Shown: positions 47,136-57,274, counted from the stretch's first letter. The stretch: 64,000 bases of DNA from Sulfitobacter pontiacus (GCF_040790665.1 NZ_CP160849.1:2962929-3026928); one strand, 5' to 3'. Program-made: numbers and translations. Notes: generated by a model from the sequence alone, not told the origin.

Positions 47136-47615
47136 ATGAACCAACTCGCGCCTAAATGGGAATTCGTGTCAGACACCGTCATGGGCGGTGTTTCAACCGG
47201 TTCCGCCACAGAAGAAATCGTTGGCGGCCACCACGCCACAGTTCTTCGCGGCACAGTCTCGCTCGAGAACAACGGTGGCTTTATCCAGATGGCATTTGAC
47301 CTTCACGAAGGTGGTACGGATGTCGACGTAAGCGCCTGGGACGGCATAGAGATGGACGTATACGGTGATGGTGGCACCTACGATGTTCGGCTTCGCACGG
47401 CGCAGCTATCCAGACCTTGGCAATCTTTTCGCGCCGATTTTGGCGGTGAGCCACACTGGCACAACGTTAAGATACCCTTTTCTTCACTGGTATCGCATCG
47501 GGTGGAAGCAATCTTCGACCCAACTTGCCTTAGACGCATCGGGATACTGGCGATAGGACGCGCACGTGATGCCTGTATTGCTGTATCCAATATCGGGTTT
47601 TACTCGGCGAACTAA
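47136..47615 (+). CDS. CIA30 family protein
   Basis: 159 residues beginning with the CIA30 signature WEFVSDTVMGGVSTG and continuing as a beta-sandwich (LRGTVSLENNGGFIQM, WDGIEMDVYGDGGTYDVRLR, VKIPFSSL). The family is named after a mitochondrial complex I assembly factor; bacterial members are widespread with no defined role. Complete at 159 residues. It is solitary. Confidence 0.88.
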   Translation: MNQLAPKWEFVSDTVMGGVSTGSATEEIVGGHHATVLRGTVSLENNGGFIQMAFDLHEGGTDVDVSAWDGIEMDVYGDGGTYDVRLRTAQLSRPWQSFRADFGGEPHWHNVKIPFSSLVSHRVEAIFDPTCLRRIGILAIGRARDACIAVSNIGFYSAN

Positions 47616-47825
47616 GTAAAATTTCTGCGTGCCACACGACATGGCTGAAGATAGTATCTAACTTCGCCGCATCGCACGTCAGCTATATTAAGGTTCTGGT
47701 GAGATACTGGCACGACCTCTTATCGAAATCGATGTGTAGGTCGGCATGAGCCCCGAAGCGTGCAGTCAGATTTTAGATTCCTACTTCACAAGAAATGCCC
47801 AAGCGTTTGGACCGGTTACCCTCCC

Positions 47826-49097
47826 CTACCGCACCACCGGCAGGTCTTCCATTCGCGTGGTATAGCGCGGGCTCCGATGATCTGCGCGCAATCGCCACGT
47901 CTGGTTCTTACCTTCGCTGGCCAGAACCATCGTCTTCTTCCCGAACCTTTGATTCACGTCATCCAGAGCCTTCATCAAAGCTGGTGATTTCGGACGCTCC
48001 CGGTCGAAAAGCGTTTGAGGACGATCTTCGAACCGCATCAAGTCATTGAGCATAATGCCGGCCTTGGTGAAGCCAAAGCTTCCAGGGTCCGACTTTGGCC
48101 ATCCGGCTTCTGCGCAGCGTCGTGCGGCTTCAACAAGGTCGAAGGTATCCGACGACATCGGGGTCATTCGGGTTGTTCTGGAAGCTGTATACTGTGGACG
48201 ATCTGGCCGGTGCTTATTGGTGTGAAAGAACACAGTCAGCGTACCAGCGACCAAGCCGTGCTGGCGCAGCTTTTCAGCGCCCCGTGATGCGTGCGCAGTG
48301 ATCGCCTGGAACAGCGTGTCGAAGTCTGTCATCGGAGTGCCTGCAGACCGTGTTACAGCCATACCTTTGCGCTGTGGCTCTACGTCCTCAAAGGCGAGAC
48401 AGGCCTCACCCTGTAACTCCAGCACGATCCTCTCCAGCACCACGGTGCCGACAGCCCTTGCCTGCCGGATTGGCAGATCACGAAGATCAGCTGCCGTGTG
48501 TACACCCAAGGCTTTCAACTTGTCGGTGGTCTTTCGACCAACGCCCCAGATGTCCCCGACTGACACGCGTGGCAGCAGCCAGCTTGCAAGACTCTCGTCC
48601 ATCATATCCAAAACCCCAGCAAAGATGGGGTTCTTCTTGGCGATATCGTTCGCACATTTAGCAAGGGTCTTGGTTGGGGCGATGCCGATGCGTACTGGCA
48701 CCCCTACTCGTCTCAAGACCGCTGCACGCAGTGCCTTGGCATGTGAGGTGCGATCTTTGAAACCAACAAAGTCGAGGAAGCATTCATCGATGGAATAGAT
48801 TTCGACGTTTGGCGTAAAGTCTTCGTAGACCTCAACCACCCGACGAGAGATGTCGCCATAGAGGGTGTAGTTCGAGCTGAAGACGCGGATACCATGGGCA
48901 TCAACCTTATCGCGGATGTGATGCAGCGGAGTGCCCATCTTGATCCCCAAGGCCTTGGCCTCATCGCTGCGCGCTATGGCGCAACCATCGTTATTGGATA
49001 GTACGATCACCGGGACGTTCTTAAGAGTCGGATCGAATATTCGCTCGGCGCTCACATAGAAGTTCGCGCTGTCGCTGATGGCAACAGGCCGCTTCAT
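47826..49097 (-). CDS. umuC: DNA polymerase V catalytic subunit-like (Y family)
   Basis: Error-prone translesion polymerase of 423 residues. The palm acidic residues are in AISDSANFYVS and YSIDECFLDF; SNNDGCAIARSDEAKALGI and GVPVRIGIAPTKTLAK are typical UmuC text, followed by the little-finger domain and the short C-terminal UmuC tail. The ATG overlaps the umuD stop by 4 bases, so umuDC is one SOS operon. Confidence 0.95.
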   Translation of the reverse strand: MKRPVAISDSANFYVSAERIFDPTLKNVPVIVLSNNDGCAIARSDEAKALGIKMGTPLHHIRDKVDAHGIRVFSSNYTLYGDISRRVVEVYEDFTPNVEIYSIDECFLDFVGFKDRTSHAKALRAAVLRRVGVPVRIGIAPTKTLAKCANDIAKKNPIFAGVLDMMDESLASWLLPRVSVGDIWGVGRKTTDKLKALGVHTAADLRDLPIRQARAVGTVVLERIVLELQGEACLAFEDVEPQRKGMAVTRSAGTPMTDFDTLFQAITAHASRGAEKLRQHGLVAGTLTVFFHTNKHRPDRPQYTASRTTRMTPMSSDTFDLVEAARRCAEAGWPKSDPGSFGFTKAGIMLNDLMRFEDRPQTLFDRERPKSPALMKALDDVNQRFGKKTMVLASEGKNQTWRLRADHRSPRYTTRMEDLPVVR

Positions 49098-49528
49098 GCC
49101 AAGTCGTAACGCCGGACAACACCTGCGATAACGCCCCAGATTTCGCTATCCTCTGTAAGTTCGACGTCGGGGAACTGTTCTTGGCTATTCGCGGGCGCGA
49201 GGTAGTATCTGTCACCACGCTTACGCAGGATCTTTGCTGTGACAGCACCATCTACCACGGCCAGCACGGCTCGCCCAATGCGGCGCTTGCCAGCACGGTC
49301 TACAGCGATGATATCACCATCACGTATTCCAGCGTCCCAGAGGCAGTCCCCTTCTACGCGCCACCAAAATGTGGATGAAGGATGTCTAACGACCCAGGCC
49401 ATAGGGTCGATCTCATCTTCGAGATCGTCTCCAGCTGGCGAAGGAAAACCTGCGCTGACTGGTGTGCTGACAATTCGAACAGATTGGGAAGGCATGTGGA
49501 CGGGTTTATCAACTGGGTAAACTGGCAT
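49094..49528 (-). CDS. umuD: UmuD-like S24 protease with Cys at the catalytic Ser
   Basis: 144 residues. The self-cleavage site fits A26-G27 (SAGFPSPAGDD, compare CGFPSPAAD of E. coli). The catalytic dyad should be Ser and Lys: the Lys is K99 (VTAKIL), but the GDS motif reads VEGDCLWDAG, placing Cys62 where the Ser nucleophile belongs (codon TGC). RecA-stimulated cleavage, which activates the polymerase, may be altered or use a thiol. A LexA box lies 14 bases upstream. Confidence 0.93.
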   Translation of the reverse strand: MPVYPVDKPVHMPSQSVRIVSTPVSAGFPSPAGDDLEDEIDPMAWVVRHPSSTFWWRVEGDCLWDAGIRDGDIIAVDRAGKRRIGRAVLAVVDGAVTAKILRKRGDRYYLAPANSQEQFPDVELTEDSEIWGVIAGVVRRYDLA

Positions 49529-49541
49529 GGGAATCCTAACT

Positions 49542-49556
49542 GTTCGCTATTTGTTC
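49542..49556 (-). promoter_or_regulatory. LexA (SOS) box of umuDC
   Basis: GTTC-GCTATTT-GTTC on the plus strand (GAAC-N7-GAAC on the minus) matches the alphaproteobacterial LexA site GTTC-N7-GTTC exactly, and it lies just upstream of the umuD start. Confidence 0.9.
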
Positions 49557-49704
49557 TCAATCTGCGATTCACCTGCCCGATGTCAAGTTTGGTTTGGGGT
49601 GATGTGGACTGGAGGCTGGCATCAGATCGAACCGAGTTTGTGAATTCGACGATGGAGAATAGCACCCTGAGCCCCTGCCCTGCTTACAGAAGGTGAAGAG
49701 TGCC

Positions 49705-50427
49705 TCACTGCAAGGGTACCGACTGAAGCATATCGTCAGTGTCTAACTTCAAAACACTGCGCGAGAGCGGGCTTTTGAACACGTGGACAGCGCGCATTTC
49801 CGGGCCCTGGTCTTGGGTCGACATCAACAGTCCGGCCCATTCAAGCGGTCGCAAAACGCAGGCCTTGAACGCGTATGTGTCCCGCCGGGCAGCATTGCGG
49901 TCACTCTCCGGTTCACCATAGAGCTTTTGATATAGGGTAGCTTCGCTGATGCCGTGATCGGCCTCTACGTTGATCACATTCATCCAAACGTCCCAATTCC
50001 CGAAGGGTTGGTCATCAAAGCGCGCATAAGAGGAGTGATCTATCTGGTGTACAAAATACGGGATCAATTCGACAAACAAGCGCCCGGGCGATTGGGCCAA
50101 CTCTTTGCCACGCTTGGTGAGCCGGAACTCGTCTTTGAAGTGGCGACCAAGGCGCAATTCGATCAGCAGGAAGTGCAGCACTTCGAGCGGGGCGAAGTCG
50201 GCTTCATTGACCACCTTATGATAGCGGAACACCTCATCCGCACCTTCTCTTGGCCAGTCAAAATTCTGTACAGCCCATTGAACGAAGGTACGCTTGAACG
50301 CCTTGTTTTTGGTGATCCCTATCGATCCGTGTTCCTGCGTATATTGCATGGTCAGAAGAGCTGCCCGTAGCAGCGGTGACCGCAAGAGGTCGGGATGGTC
50401 GTCAGCGAGGGTTTGGTATTCGATCAT
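49705..50427 (-). CDS. conserved protein of unknown function near umuDC
   Basis: 240 residues, helical, no signal peptide. Stretches such as LRAALLTMQYTQEHGSIGITKNKAFKRTFV and DHHFRLTKRGKELA-like text suggest winged-helix modules, a pattern of plasmid- and island-borne proteins. I know no assigned role. Same strand as umuDC, with about 180 bases between. Confidence 0.7.
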   Translation of the reverse strand: MIEYQTLADDHPDLLRSPLLRAALLTMQYTQEHGSIGITKNKAFKRTFVQWAVQNFDWPREGADEVFRYHKVVNEADFAPLEVLHFLLIELRLGRHFKDEFRLTKRGKELAQSPGRLFVELIPYFVHQIDHSSYARFDDQPFGNWDVWMNVINVEADHGISEATLYQKLYGEPESDRNAARRDTYAFKACVLRPLEWAGLLMSTQDQGPEMRAVHVFKSPLSRSVLKLDTDDMLQSVPLQ

Positions 50428-50604
50428 ACGTGAAAGGTGTCACACACCGAACCGCAGCGCCATGATATTCGCATCAGCTACGTGCGTATGTCATAGTAAA
50501 TACGGCATTAATTAAATATCTTATTTCGTTCTGAGACTTCGCAACATCTCGCGCGTATATAGGAAGACCAAGTAGCGCCGATAGTGTTACCTTATAGAAC
50601 GCTA

Positions 50605-51998
50605 GGGGCGTATTTTGTTGAAAAACTCTTCCTTGATCGCGGCCTGAACTGCTGATTCAATTCCTTTATTCGGGGGGAGTATTGGCGATGATGGGACCAC
50701 GACAGGAGGCGCAACCGGCGCTGTTCTACGAGTTCTCGCTGGAGGATCATGTTCCCCAAGATCACCTGCTTCGATCCATTGATCGGTTCGTTGACCTGAG
50801 CAGCATCCGCGCCCACCTTGCGGATTTCTACAGCCATACCGGCCGCCCGTCGGTCGATCCCGAGCTGCTGATCCGGATGTTGCTGGTCGGCTATTGCTTC
50901 GGCATTCGCTCTGAGCGACGGCTCTGCGAAGAGGTGCATCTGAACCTCGCGTATCGCTGGTTCTGCCGCCTCGATCTGAGCGACCGGGTCCCGGATCACT
51001 CGACGTTTTCCAAGAACCGGCATGGGCGTTTTCGGGACAGCGAACTGCTGCGCCACCTGTTTGAGACGACTGTCGCGCGCTGCATCGCCGAAGGACTGGT
51101 CAGCGGCCAGCGAATGGCGATTGACGCCAGCCTGATCGAAGCCGATGCGAACAAGCAGAACTCCACGCCGAAGGAAGACTGGGACGCAACGCACATTGAT
51201 CCGGCTGATGCGCCCCGCGCCGTGCGCGAGTATCTCGACACGCTGGATAAGGCTGCATTTGGCGCGGCCAGCGAGGTGCAGCCCAAGTTCACCTCGCATT
51301 CTGATCCCGCCAGCCAATGGACGGCGGCGCGTAAGGGTCCGGCATTCTTCAGCTATTCCGATAACTACCTGATAGACACGGATCACGGTGTCATATTGGA
51401 CGTCGAAGGCACCCGTTCGATCCGACAAGCCGAGGTTGGATCGACACAGACCATGCTTACACGGGTGAAAGCCAAGTTCGGCCTGGTCCCCGACTGGATG
51501 ATCGCCGACACAGCCTATGGTTCAGGCCCAATGCTCGGCTGGCTCGTGGAACGCAAGATCGATCCTTACATCCCTGTGATCGACAAGGCCGGACGCCCCG
51601 ATGGGACCTGGACACGCACAGATTTTGACTGGGATGCGATGAACGACCAATACATCTGCCCCGAGGGCCACGCGCTCAAACAGTTCCGCCGGAATTACTC
51701 TGATCCAAGCCGGGGGCCGACGGGCAAGGGCACCGCGCGCTATCGCGCCTTGAAAGAAGTCTGCCAGGTCTGCCCGTCCAAGCAAAAATGCTGCCCCAAC
51801 GCTGAGGCGCGCAAGATCACCCGCGAGGAGCACGAAGACGCGCGTCAGGTTGCCAGAGATTTGGCCAATACTGAAGAATATCAGATTGCGATGAAGCTCA
51901 GAAAAAAGGTCGAAATGCTCTTTGCTCACCTCAAACGCATTCTCGGGCTGGGACGACTGCGATTACGCGGCCCATGCGGTGCAAATGACGAATTCCTC
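50605..51998 (+). mobile_element. IS1182-family element, right end missing
   Basis: The left end (around GGGGCGTATTTTGTTGAAAAAC) is estimated; it precedes a transposase gene by about 80 bases. The 3' side stops at the first base of an IS3-family element, and its right end is not found beyond that element. Confidence 0.75.
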
Positions 51999-52001
51999 TG
52001 A
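50682..52001 (+). pseudogene. IS1182-family transposase, truncated at its 3' end
   Basis: 439 codons with the family text FYEFSLEDHVPQDHLLRSID, GYCFGIRSERRLCEEVHLN, DHSTFSKNRHGRF, and the DDE residues in AIDASLIEADAN, MIADTAYGSG and the Glu region near the end (KVEMLFAHLKRILGLGRLRLRG). Family members go on for a few tens of residues after GANDEFL. Here the TGA stop comes from the IS3 end (51999 on). Probably inactive. Confidence 0.85.
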
Positions 52002-52061
52002 CCTGCCACGGGATTTTTCCTCCACGGTCGATTAGAGTCCGGCCCAACTTGAGGACGGACA

Positions 52062-52328
52062 ATGAAGCGAACGAGATTCACGGACGAACAGATCATCGGC
52101 ATCCTTGGCGAGCACGAAGCAGGCGCAAAATGCGCGGACTTGTGCCGCAAGCACGGCATGTCGGAAGGCACCTTTTATAACTGGAAGGCCAAATTCGGCG
52201 GCATGACGGTGTCTGAGGCCAAGCGGCTGAAGACGCTTGAGGATGAGAACGCCAAGCTGAAGAAGCTGCTGGCTGAGCAGATGCTCGATCTGGCTGCAAT
52301 GAAGGAACTGGTTTCAAAAAAGTGGTGA
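52062..52328 (+). CDS. IS3-family OrfA
   Basis: 88 residues: helix-turn-helix of IS3 OrfA (FTDEQIIGILGEHEAGAKCADLCRKHG in parts) and a leucine-zipper-like end (LEDENAKLKKLLAEQML). The tail reads through a CAAAAAAGTGG stretch, a usual -1 frameshift site that would fuse it to OrfB. Confidence 0.93.
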   Translation: MKRTRFTDEQIIGILGEHEAGAKCADLCRKHGMSEGTFYNWKAKFGGMTVSEAKRLKTLEDENAKLKKLLAEQMLDLAAMKELVSKKW

Positions 52329-53251
52329 CGCCTGCCGTGAAGCGCGAGGCGGTCGCGCATCTGAAGGCCCTTCTCGGGCTATCGGAACGGCGGGCGTGCC
52401 GGATTGCCGGGGCGGACCGCAAGATGGTCCGCTACCAGTCTAAGCGTGCGCCGGACACGGTTCTACGCGGTCGGTTGCGGGATCTGGCCAACGAGCGTCG
52501 ACGGTTCGGTTATCGGCGGCTCTTCGTGCTGCTGCGCCGCGAGGGCGAGCCCTCGGGGATCAACCGGATCTATCGGCTTTACCGCGAGGAAGGGCTGGCG
52601 GTGCGCAAGCGAAAGGCCCGACGCAAGGCTGTCGGGACACGGGCACCAATCTTGGTCGAAGCACGGCCGAACGCACGTTGGTCATTGGATTTCGTCCACG
52701 ACCAATTCGCCAGCGGCCAGCGCTTCCGGGTGCTCAACGTGGTCGACGATGTCACCCGGGAGTGCTTAGCGGCAATCCCGGATACCTCGATTTCGGGACG
52801 GCGTGTGGCACGCGAGCTGACGGCCTTGATCGAGCGGCGCGGAAAGCCTGGCATGATTGTCAGCGATAATGGGACCGAACTAACCAGTAACGCGATCCTG
52901 CGCTGGTGTTCCGAGCACCGGATCGAATGGCACTACATCGCGCCGGGCAAGCCCATGCAGAACGGCTTCGTCGAAAGCTTTAACGGGCGGATGCGCGACG
53001 AGCTACTTAACGAGACCATGTTCCGCAACCTGGCACATGCCCGCGTCGTGATCCCCGCATGGGCCGCCGACTACAACACCGAACGCCCGCATTCGGCCTT
53101 GAATTACCAGACCCCGGCCGACTACGCGCGGACCCTGACCACCGCAATCGCCCGCCCCGCTACGCGAGATGAAAGCTCCGCGTGTCGGGCGATTGCTCAA
53201 CCTGCGCCAATCGGCGTAAACATCAATCGGGCTCAAGTCACAGCTGGATGA
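52322..53251 (+). CDS. IS3-family OrfB transposase
   Basis: 309 residues with an HTH_21 N-terminus and an rve DDE core: WSLDFVHDQ, IVSDNGTELTS and GFVESFNGRMRDEL. OrfAB transposase is made by frameshifting. Complete and probably functional. Confidence 0.94.
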   Translation: MVTPAVKREAVAHLKALLGLSERRACRIAGADRKMVRYQSKRAPDTVLRGRLRDLANERRRFGYRRLFVLLRREGEPSGINRIYRLYREEGLAVRKRKARRKAVGTRAPILVEARPNARWSLDFVHDQFASGQRFRVLNVVDDVTRECLAAIPDTSISGRRVARELTALIERRGKPGMIVSDNGTELTSNAILRWCSEHRIEWHYIAPGKPMQNGFVESFNGRMRDELLNETMFRNLAHARVVIPAWAADYNTERPHSALNYQTPADYARTLTTAIARPATRDESSACRAIAQPAPIGVNINRAQVTAG

Positions 53252-53269
53252 GAGTTCCGTGGCAGGTCA

Positions 53270-55787
53270 GGCATGCCAAGATAATGGCGTGCATGTGGTC
53301 GCGCTTACCGATCATTTCCGTTTTGACGATTCCGAAAACCTCAGAGCGAAGTTGGAAGAATCCGGGATCAAGGTTTTTCCCGGCTTTGAAGCAAATTCCG
53401 CGGAGGGTGTACATATACTTTGCCTCTTTCCACCGGGAACATCTGGTACCGATATGAATGAGAATGTGGGTGCCTGCGATATTCGAAATCGCGACGATCC
53501 ATCACCTATCGCACGCAAAGGATTCGAGGAAATACTCGAAGTTGTCAATGAGCGTGGCGGCATCACAATTTCAGCGCATGTGACCCAAAGCAGTGGCTTG
53601 CTGAAAGTATTCTCCGGTCAGACGCGCATGAATGCATGGAAGTCGCCACTGCATTTGGCGGCAGCTATCCCCGGCCCGCTTGGCGATGTGCCTACCGAAT
53701 ACCGGCAAATTTGCTTGAACAAAGATGGAGCGCACAAACGGGACCGGCCCGTCAGCTTTGTCAACGCATCTGACGTTTCAGCACCGGGGGATTTCGCGAA
53801 ACCCGGCAATACGACCTTACTCAAAATGACAGAGGTCTCGATAGAAGGTTTGCGGCAGGCTTTTCTCGATGGTGAAAGCCGGATCATGCTCAACTCGGAC
53901 GAACCACCATCTGAATTCACGCGTGTTGTCGCCGTCACTTGGGATGGCGGGCTACTCGATGGACAGTACATCGCGCTGAATGCCGGACTAAATGTGATGA
54001 TTGGCGGTCGTGGCGCTGGCAAGTCCACAATCGTTGAAACCCTGCGTTTCGCCTTCGACATATCACCGCTGGGTGCGGATGCGGCGAAAAGTCATGAATC
54101 GATGATCAAGAATCTATTAGGGTCGCGTTCAGCGATTTCCGTCTTGGTTTATTCGCCAAGCCCGTCGCCCGGTTACTACCTGATTGAGCGCGCCTACAAA
54201 CAGGAGGCCCGAGTTAGAAATCAGTCGGGCGAAATCGTGGCTGACCTGAAGCCCGGTGACATCATTTCTGGCTTGGAGGTTTACGGCCAGCACGAGATTT
54301 CTGAGATCACGAGGCACAAAGGCCAGCTTGCCGAACTGCTTGGGCGCTTTGTCGGTACGGACAACGGGGCGGCGGTCAATGAGAACGGGATCAAGGAACG
54401 CTTCCGAAACTCTCGAAAGAAAATCACGGACCTTGACGAAAAAATCGCCGAATTGGACCTTGCTCTGGCCGCTCTGCCGGGGCTCAAGGAACAACTCAAA
54501 CGCTTCGAAGAGACCGAGCTTGCGACACGCCTGCAAGAACAGTCATCAATCCAGCATGAACAACGAATACTCGACGACTTCTTCAAGGAAATAACTAGAT
54601 TTGAACAGGCGGGAGAGGCGCTAAAGCCGGAAGGAGAATCCGCAACAAACGTTTTGCCTCCAGAAAGTGAGGTGAAACTCCCACACAGGGATGACTTGGC
54701 CAAAGTTCAAGCGATTGCGCAAGATATGCACGACGCCAGAGTGCAAGCGGCAGAGGTGCTAGTAAACGCGGCTCAAAAGGCAGCTGCCGATTTGGCTGCT
54801 ATACGTTCTGAGTGGCAGCCAAAAGCCGATGCTGTTGAGGCGACGTACAAGTCGCTCAAGAAGGAACTGGAGGGTGATGGTTTCGATCCCGACGCTTACC
54901 TGACCGTAAAAAATCAGGTCGCTATTCTTGAACCGAAGCAAGATGAGAAGAACCGGGCCGTTTCGGAACTGGCAGCCGAACAAAAGGCACGACAGGGCAT
55001 AGTCGATGACTGGGAAAGAGCTGACCGAAAAGCCTATCGTGACCTTGAGAAAGCCGCGAAGACGGTCAGCAAAAAGCTAAAAGGAACTGTTCGGGCAAAT
55101 GTTCGCCCGAGTTCCGATCTGGGACCATTGGAACAGGTCTTGCGGGATGGAACTGAAGGGCAGATCAGTCAAGCCCTGACGAAGCTGCAAGAGCTTGAGG
55201 ACCTACTACCTTCGAAACTGGCCGCGACGATACGCAAGGGTCCTCAAGCGCTCAGCGATGAATTCAGCTTCACCGATTCATCCTCCCAAAAGATCGCCGC
55301 TGGCGGCGAAACACTGGCCTTGCTGGTTGAAGAAACGCGGATACCGCCGGAGGCCGTTATCGAACTCAACGTTGGTCGGGACGGAGCCGAGAACTGGAAG
55401 GAACTCGACCGCCTATCTGCCGGTCAAAAGGCAACGGCAGTTCTGATGCTGTTGCTTCTGGAGTCTGACGCCCCCCTGATCATCGATCAACCCGAAGACG
55501 ACCTCGATAACCTGTTCATTGCTGGGCAGGTAGTCGAGAAAATGCGCGTCGCCAAGAAGCAACGCCAGTTCTTGTTTTCAAGCCACAATCCGAACATCCC
55601 GGTTTTGGGTGACGCTGATCAGATCATTGGCCTCTCGCCAGTCGTAGAAGATGGTGTAGACCGAACAAAGATCGAGCAAAAGCTGTGCGGTTCTATCGAT
55701 AAAGAAAAAGTTCAGGAGCTGATAAAGGAGCTATTGGAAGGCGGAGAGCAGGCATTTTCAACGCGTCGAAGAAAATATGGCTTCTAG
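53270..55787 (+). pseudogene. TrlF-like PHP-SMC ATPase, 5' end removed by IS3
   Basis: About 838 codons remain. The N-terminal part is the end of a PHP phosphoesterase domain (VHVVALTDHF, VFPGFEANSAEGVHI, GGITISAHV). An ABC/SMC ATPase follows: Walker A GGRGAGKST near residue 248, long coiled coil (about 375-640), signature LSAGQKAT, Walker B LIIDQPEDDLDN and a final SSHNPNIPVLGDAD. The start codon and the first 50 or so residues with the HxH of the PHP site are missing; the frame now runs in from the IS end. It resembles the TrlF family of AAA-like ATPases. Overlapping partners follow. Confidence 0.85.
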
Positions 55788-55824
55788 TTTATACTGCGTC
55801 GAACACGACTGAAATGGTGATTTT

Positions 55825-56250
55825 ATGGACGATGAAGACTGGTTGGAGATACTTCGGCACATCCAAGCTGAACTGCGAGAAATTGGCCTTCAATCGTTAG
55901 CAGAGCTTTCTGGCTATGCCGAAGAGACCCACGAGGCACGTCGATCATTTGGTGCCCGTAAATTGACGATCTTGATGCTTGATGCCTTGGACCGGCACTT
56001 GGCGATCCATTCGTCGGACACCGTAGATCGGGCGTTGAACATTATCCGAGAGAACAGTGATAGTGAAAGACTGGACGGTGCTATCTTAATTAACGACAGG
56101 GACGACATCGACGTTGAAGGCCGTGAGCATGAAGAGATGCTCCGAGGTGACCCACGTATCCCCTCTGCCATGAAGGACCTAAGGAATTTGATCGGGCAGC
56201 TATTGGAGGCCGATAGTTCAGGCGGTGCTGATGGCGAGGATTTCGAATGA
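55825..56250 (+). CDS. small acidic partner of the TrlF-like ATPase
   Basis: 141 residues, helical and very acidic (ends GGADGEDFE). Repeated short helices (LRHIQAELREIGLQSLAELSG, SFGARKLTILMLDALDRHL). No known domain. It starts 37 bases after the ATPase stop and overlaps the next gene by 4 bases (ATGA), so the three form one operon. A bridging or immunity-type role is possible but not shown. Confidence 0.75.
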   Translation: MDDEDWLEILRHIQAELREIGLQSLAELSGYAEETHEARRSFGARKLTILMLDALDRHLAIHSSDTVDRALNIIRENSDSERLDGAILINDRDDIDVEGREHEEMLRGDPRIPSAMKDLRNLIGQLLEADSSGGADGEDFE

Positions 56251-56933
56251 CGTTGGATCAAGGCAAAGCCAAAAACGCCATTTCTTCATTTTTCAAAACA
56301 CATAAAGCTTGCATGAAAGCGACTTTGGCAAAGTCAACAGGCGGTAAGATCTATGAACTTTACTGTTTGGCTAGAACGCTGGAATGGCTCCGTTCCACAT
56401 ATGGTGTGAGCATTCGGCTTGCAAACGGGAACGTGGTGCATTTCAAAGCCAGTCCAGGCAACATAGATCGTTTTAGATCTTACTTCGTAGTGGCCAAGCA
56501 CGGCAGGTTCTTTGAACTTCACACTGACATCCAAGTCCAAACACTAGGTGCATCAATGATTGGGGGTTGGATCGGAAAAAGTGGGTACCACGAGATCGAC
56601 TTGGTGCTGATTAATCCACGTGTTCAGAACGGTGACATGCCACGGCACAGCGACGTGGTTTTGGGCGTGGAGTGCAAGTCTAATGCCAAATTCGAAAAGG
56701 GTATCGTGAAACAGGTTCTTGGCATCAGGCGAGAGCTTTCACTACTTAGCCAAACAACTACTAGTGAATTGGATAGGGCGTTTGGGCCACCAATTCACCT
56801 TGGGGGCTGCAGCCTAGAGGTAAATGCCGACCCAGCATCTTTGTACTGGCTAAGCTACATAGACCAATCCGGAGATAATTATGCTGACAGCCCTGGCTTT
56901 TTCTCAATCGAATTTAAGCACTGGCAACCATAG
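56247..56933 (+). CDS. probable PD-(D/E)XK nuclease-fold protein
   Basis: 228 residues. A plausible catalytic set is HEIDLVLINP followed 30 residues later by VLGVECKSN, i.e. D...ExK as in restriction-type nucleases; KIYELYCLARTLEWL at the N-terminus carries the upstream helix common to that fold. It is the last gene after the TrlF-like ATPase and the acidic protein, and would be the DNA- or RNA-cutting part of the system. Assignment is from motif pattern only. Confidence 0.7.
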   Translation: MTLDQGKAKNAISSFFKTHKACMKATLAKSTGGKIYELYCLARTLEWLRSTYGVSIRLANGNVVHFKASPGNIDRFRSYFVVAKHGRFFELHTDIQVQTLGASMIGGWIGKSGYHEIDLVLINPRVQNGDMPRHSDVVLGVECKSNAKFEKGIVKQVLGIRRELSLLSQTTTSELDRAFGPPIHLGGCSLEVNADPASLYWLSYIDQSGDNYADSPGFFSIEFKHWQP

Positions 56934-57070
56934 CCGTGGGATTCCAGCAACCGGCAAAGTAACTCGAGAAAATGACAAAGTCGGCTTTGTAGTAGCTGAT
57001 CGCTTCGACAGACAAAGCCATAAATTGCGGCTCAGGGCCATTCTTGAATTCTTTAGTAGCTATCTGAAAA

Positions 57071-57274
57071 TCAGTGAGGGCTGCCAATCAACGCAGCCCT
57101 CACGTTTAGGATGAAGCAGGCGGAACCAGCCGCCATCACACTTACGCCCATCGACACAGTGATCTCAATAAATTGAGAGATGTATCGTTGGTAGAAACGT
57201 ACGTGCTTCGTTGCTTTGTTGTTCTCACTAGTCTCGGTCTTCACTTCACGGACTACTTTACTGCTTTTTTCCAT
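57071..57274 (-). CDS. small membrane protein, uncertain
   Basis: 67 residues from ATG 57274, eight bases after GGAG (a second ATG at 57280 is too close). A charged N-terminal 25 residues precede one hydrophobic segment (ISQFIEITVSMGVSVMAAGSACFIL). It overlaps the hairpin at 57074-57103 at its very end. It could be real or chance. Confidence 0.45.
   Translation of the reverse strand: MEKSSKVVREVKTETSENNKATKHVRFYQRYISQFIEITVSMGVSVMAAGSACFILNVRAALIGSPH
57074..57103 (+). terminator. hairpin after the TrlF-like operon
   Basis: GTGAGGGCTGC and GCAGCCCTCAC pair perfectly around CAATCAAC, followed by gttt. It lies about 140 bases past the nuclease-like gene and could end that transcript. Confidence 0.7.

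Larger units (their letters stand above)
51999..53269 (+). mobile_element. IS3-family insertion sequence
   Basis: A 1271-bp element with terminal inverted repeats TGACCTGCCACGG at the left and its complement CCGTGGCAGGTCA at the right. It carries orfA and orfB in overlapping frames. The left flank (IS1182) and right flank (truncated ATPase gene) share no target duplication, so the copy has probably caused a deletion or recombined with another copy. Confidence 0.93.
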
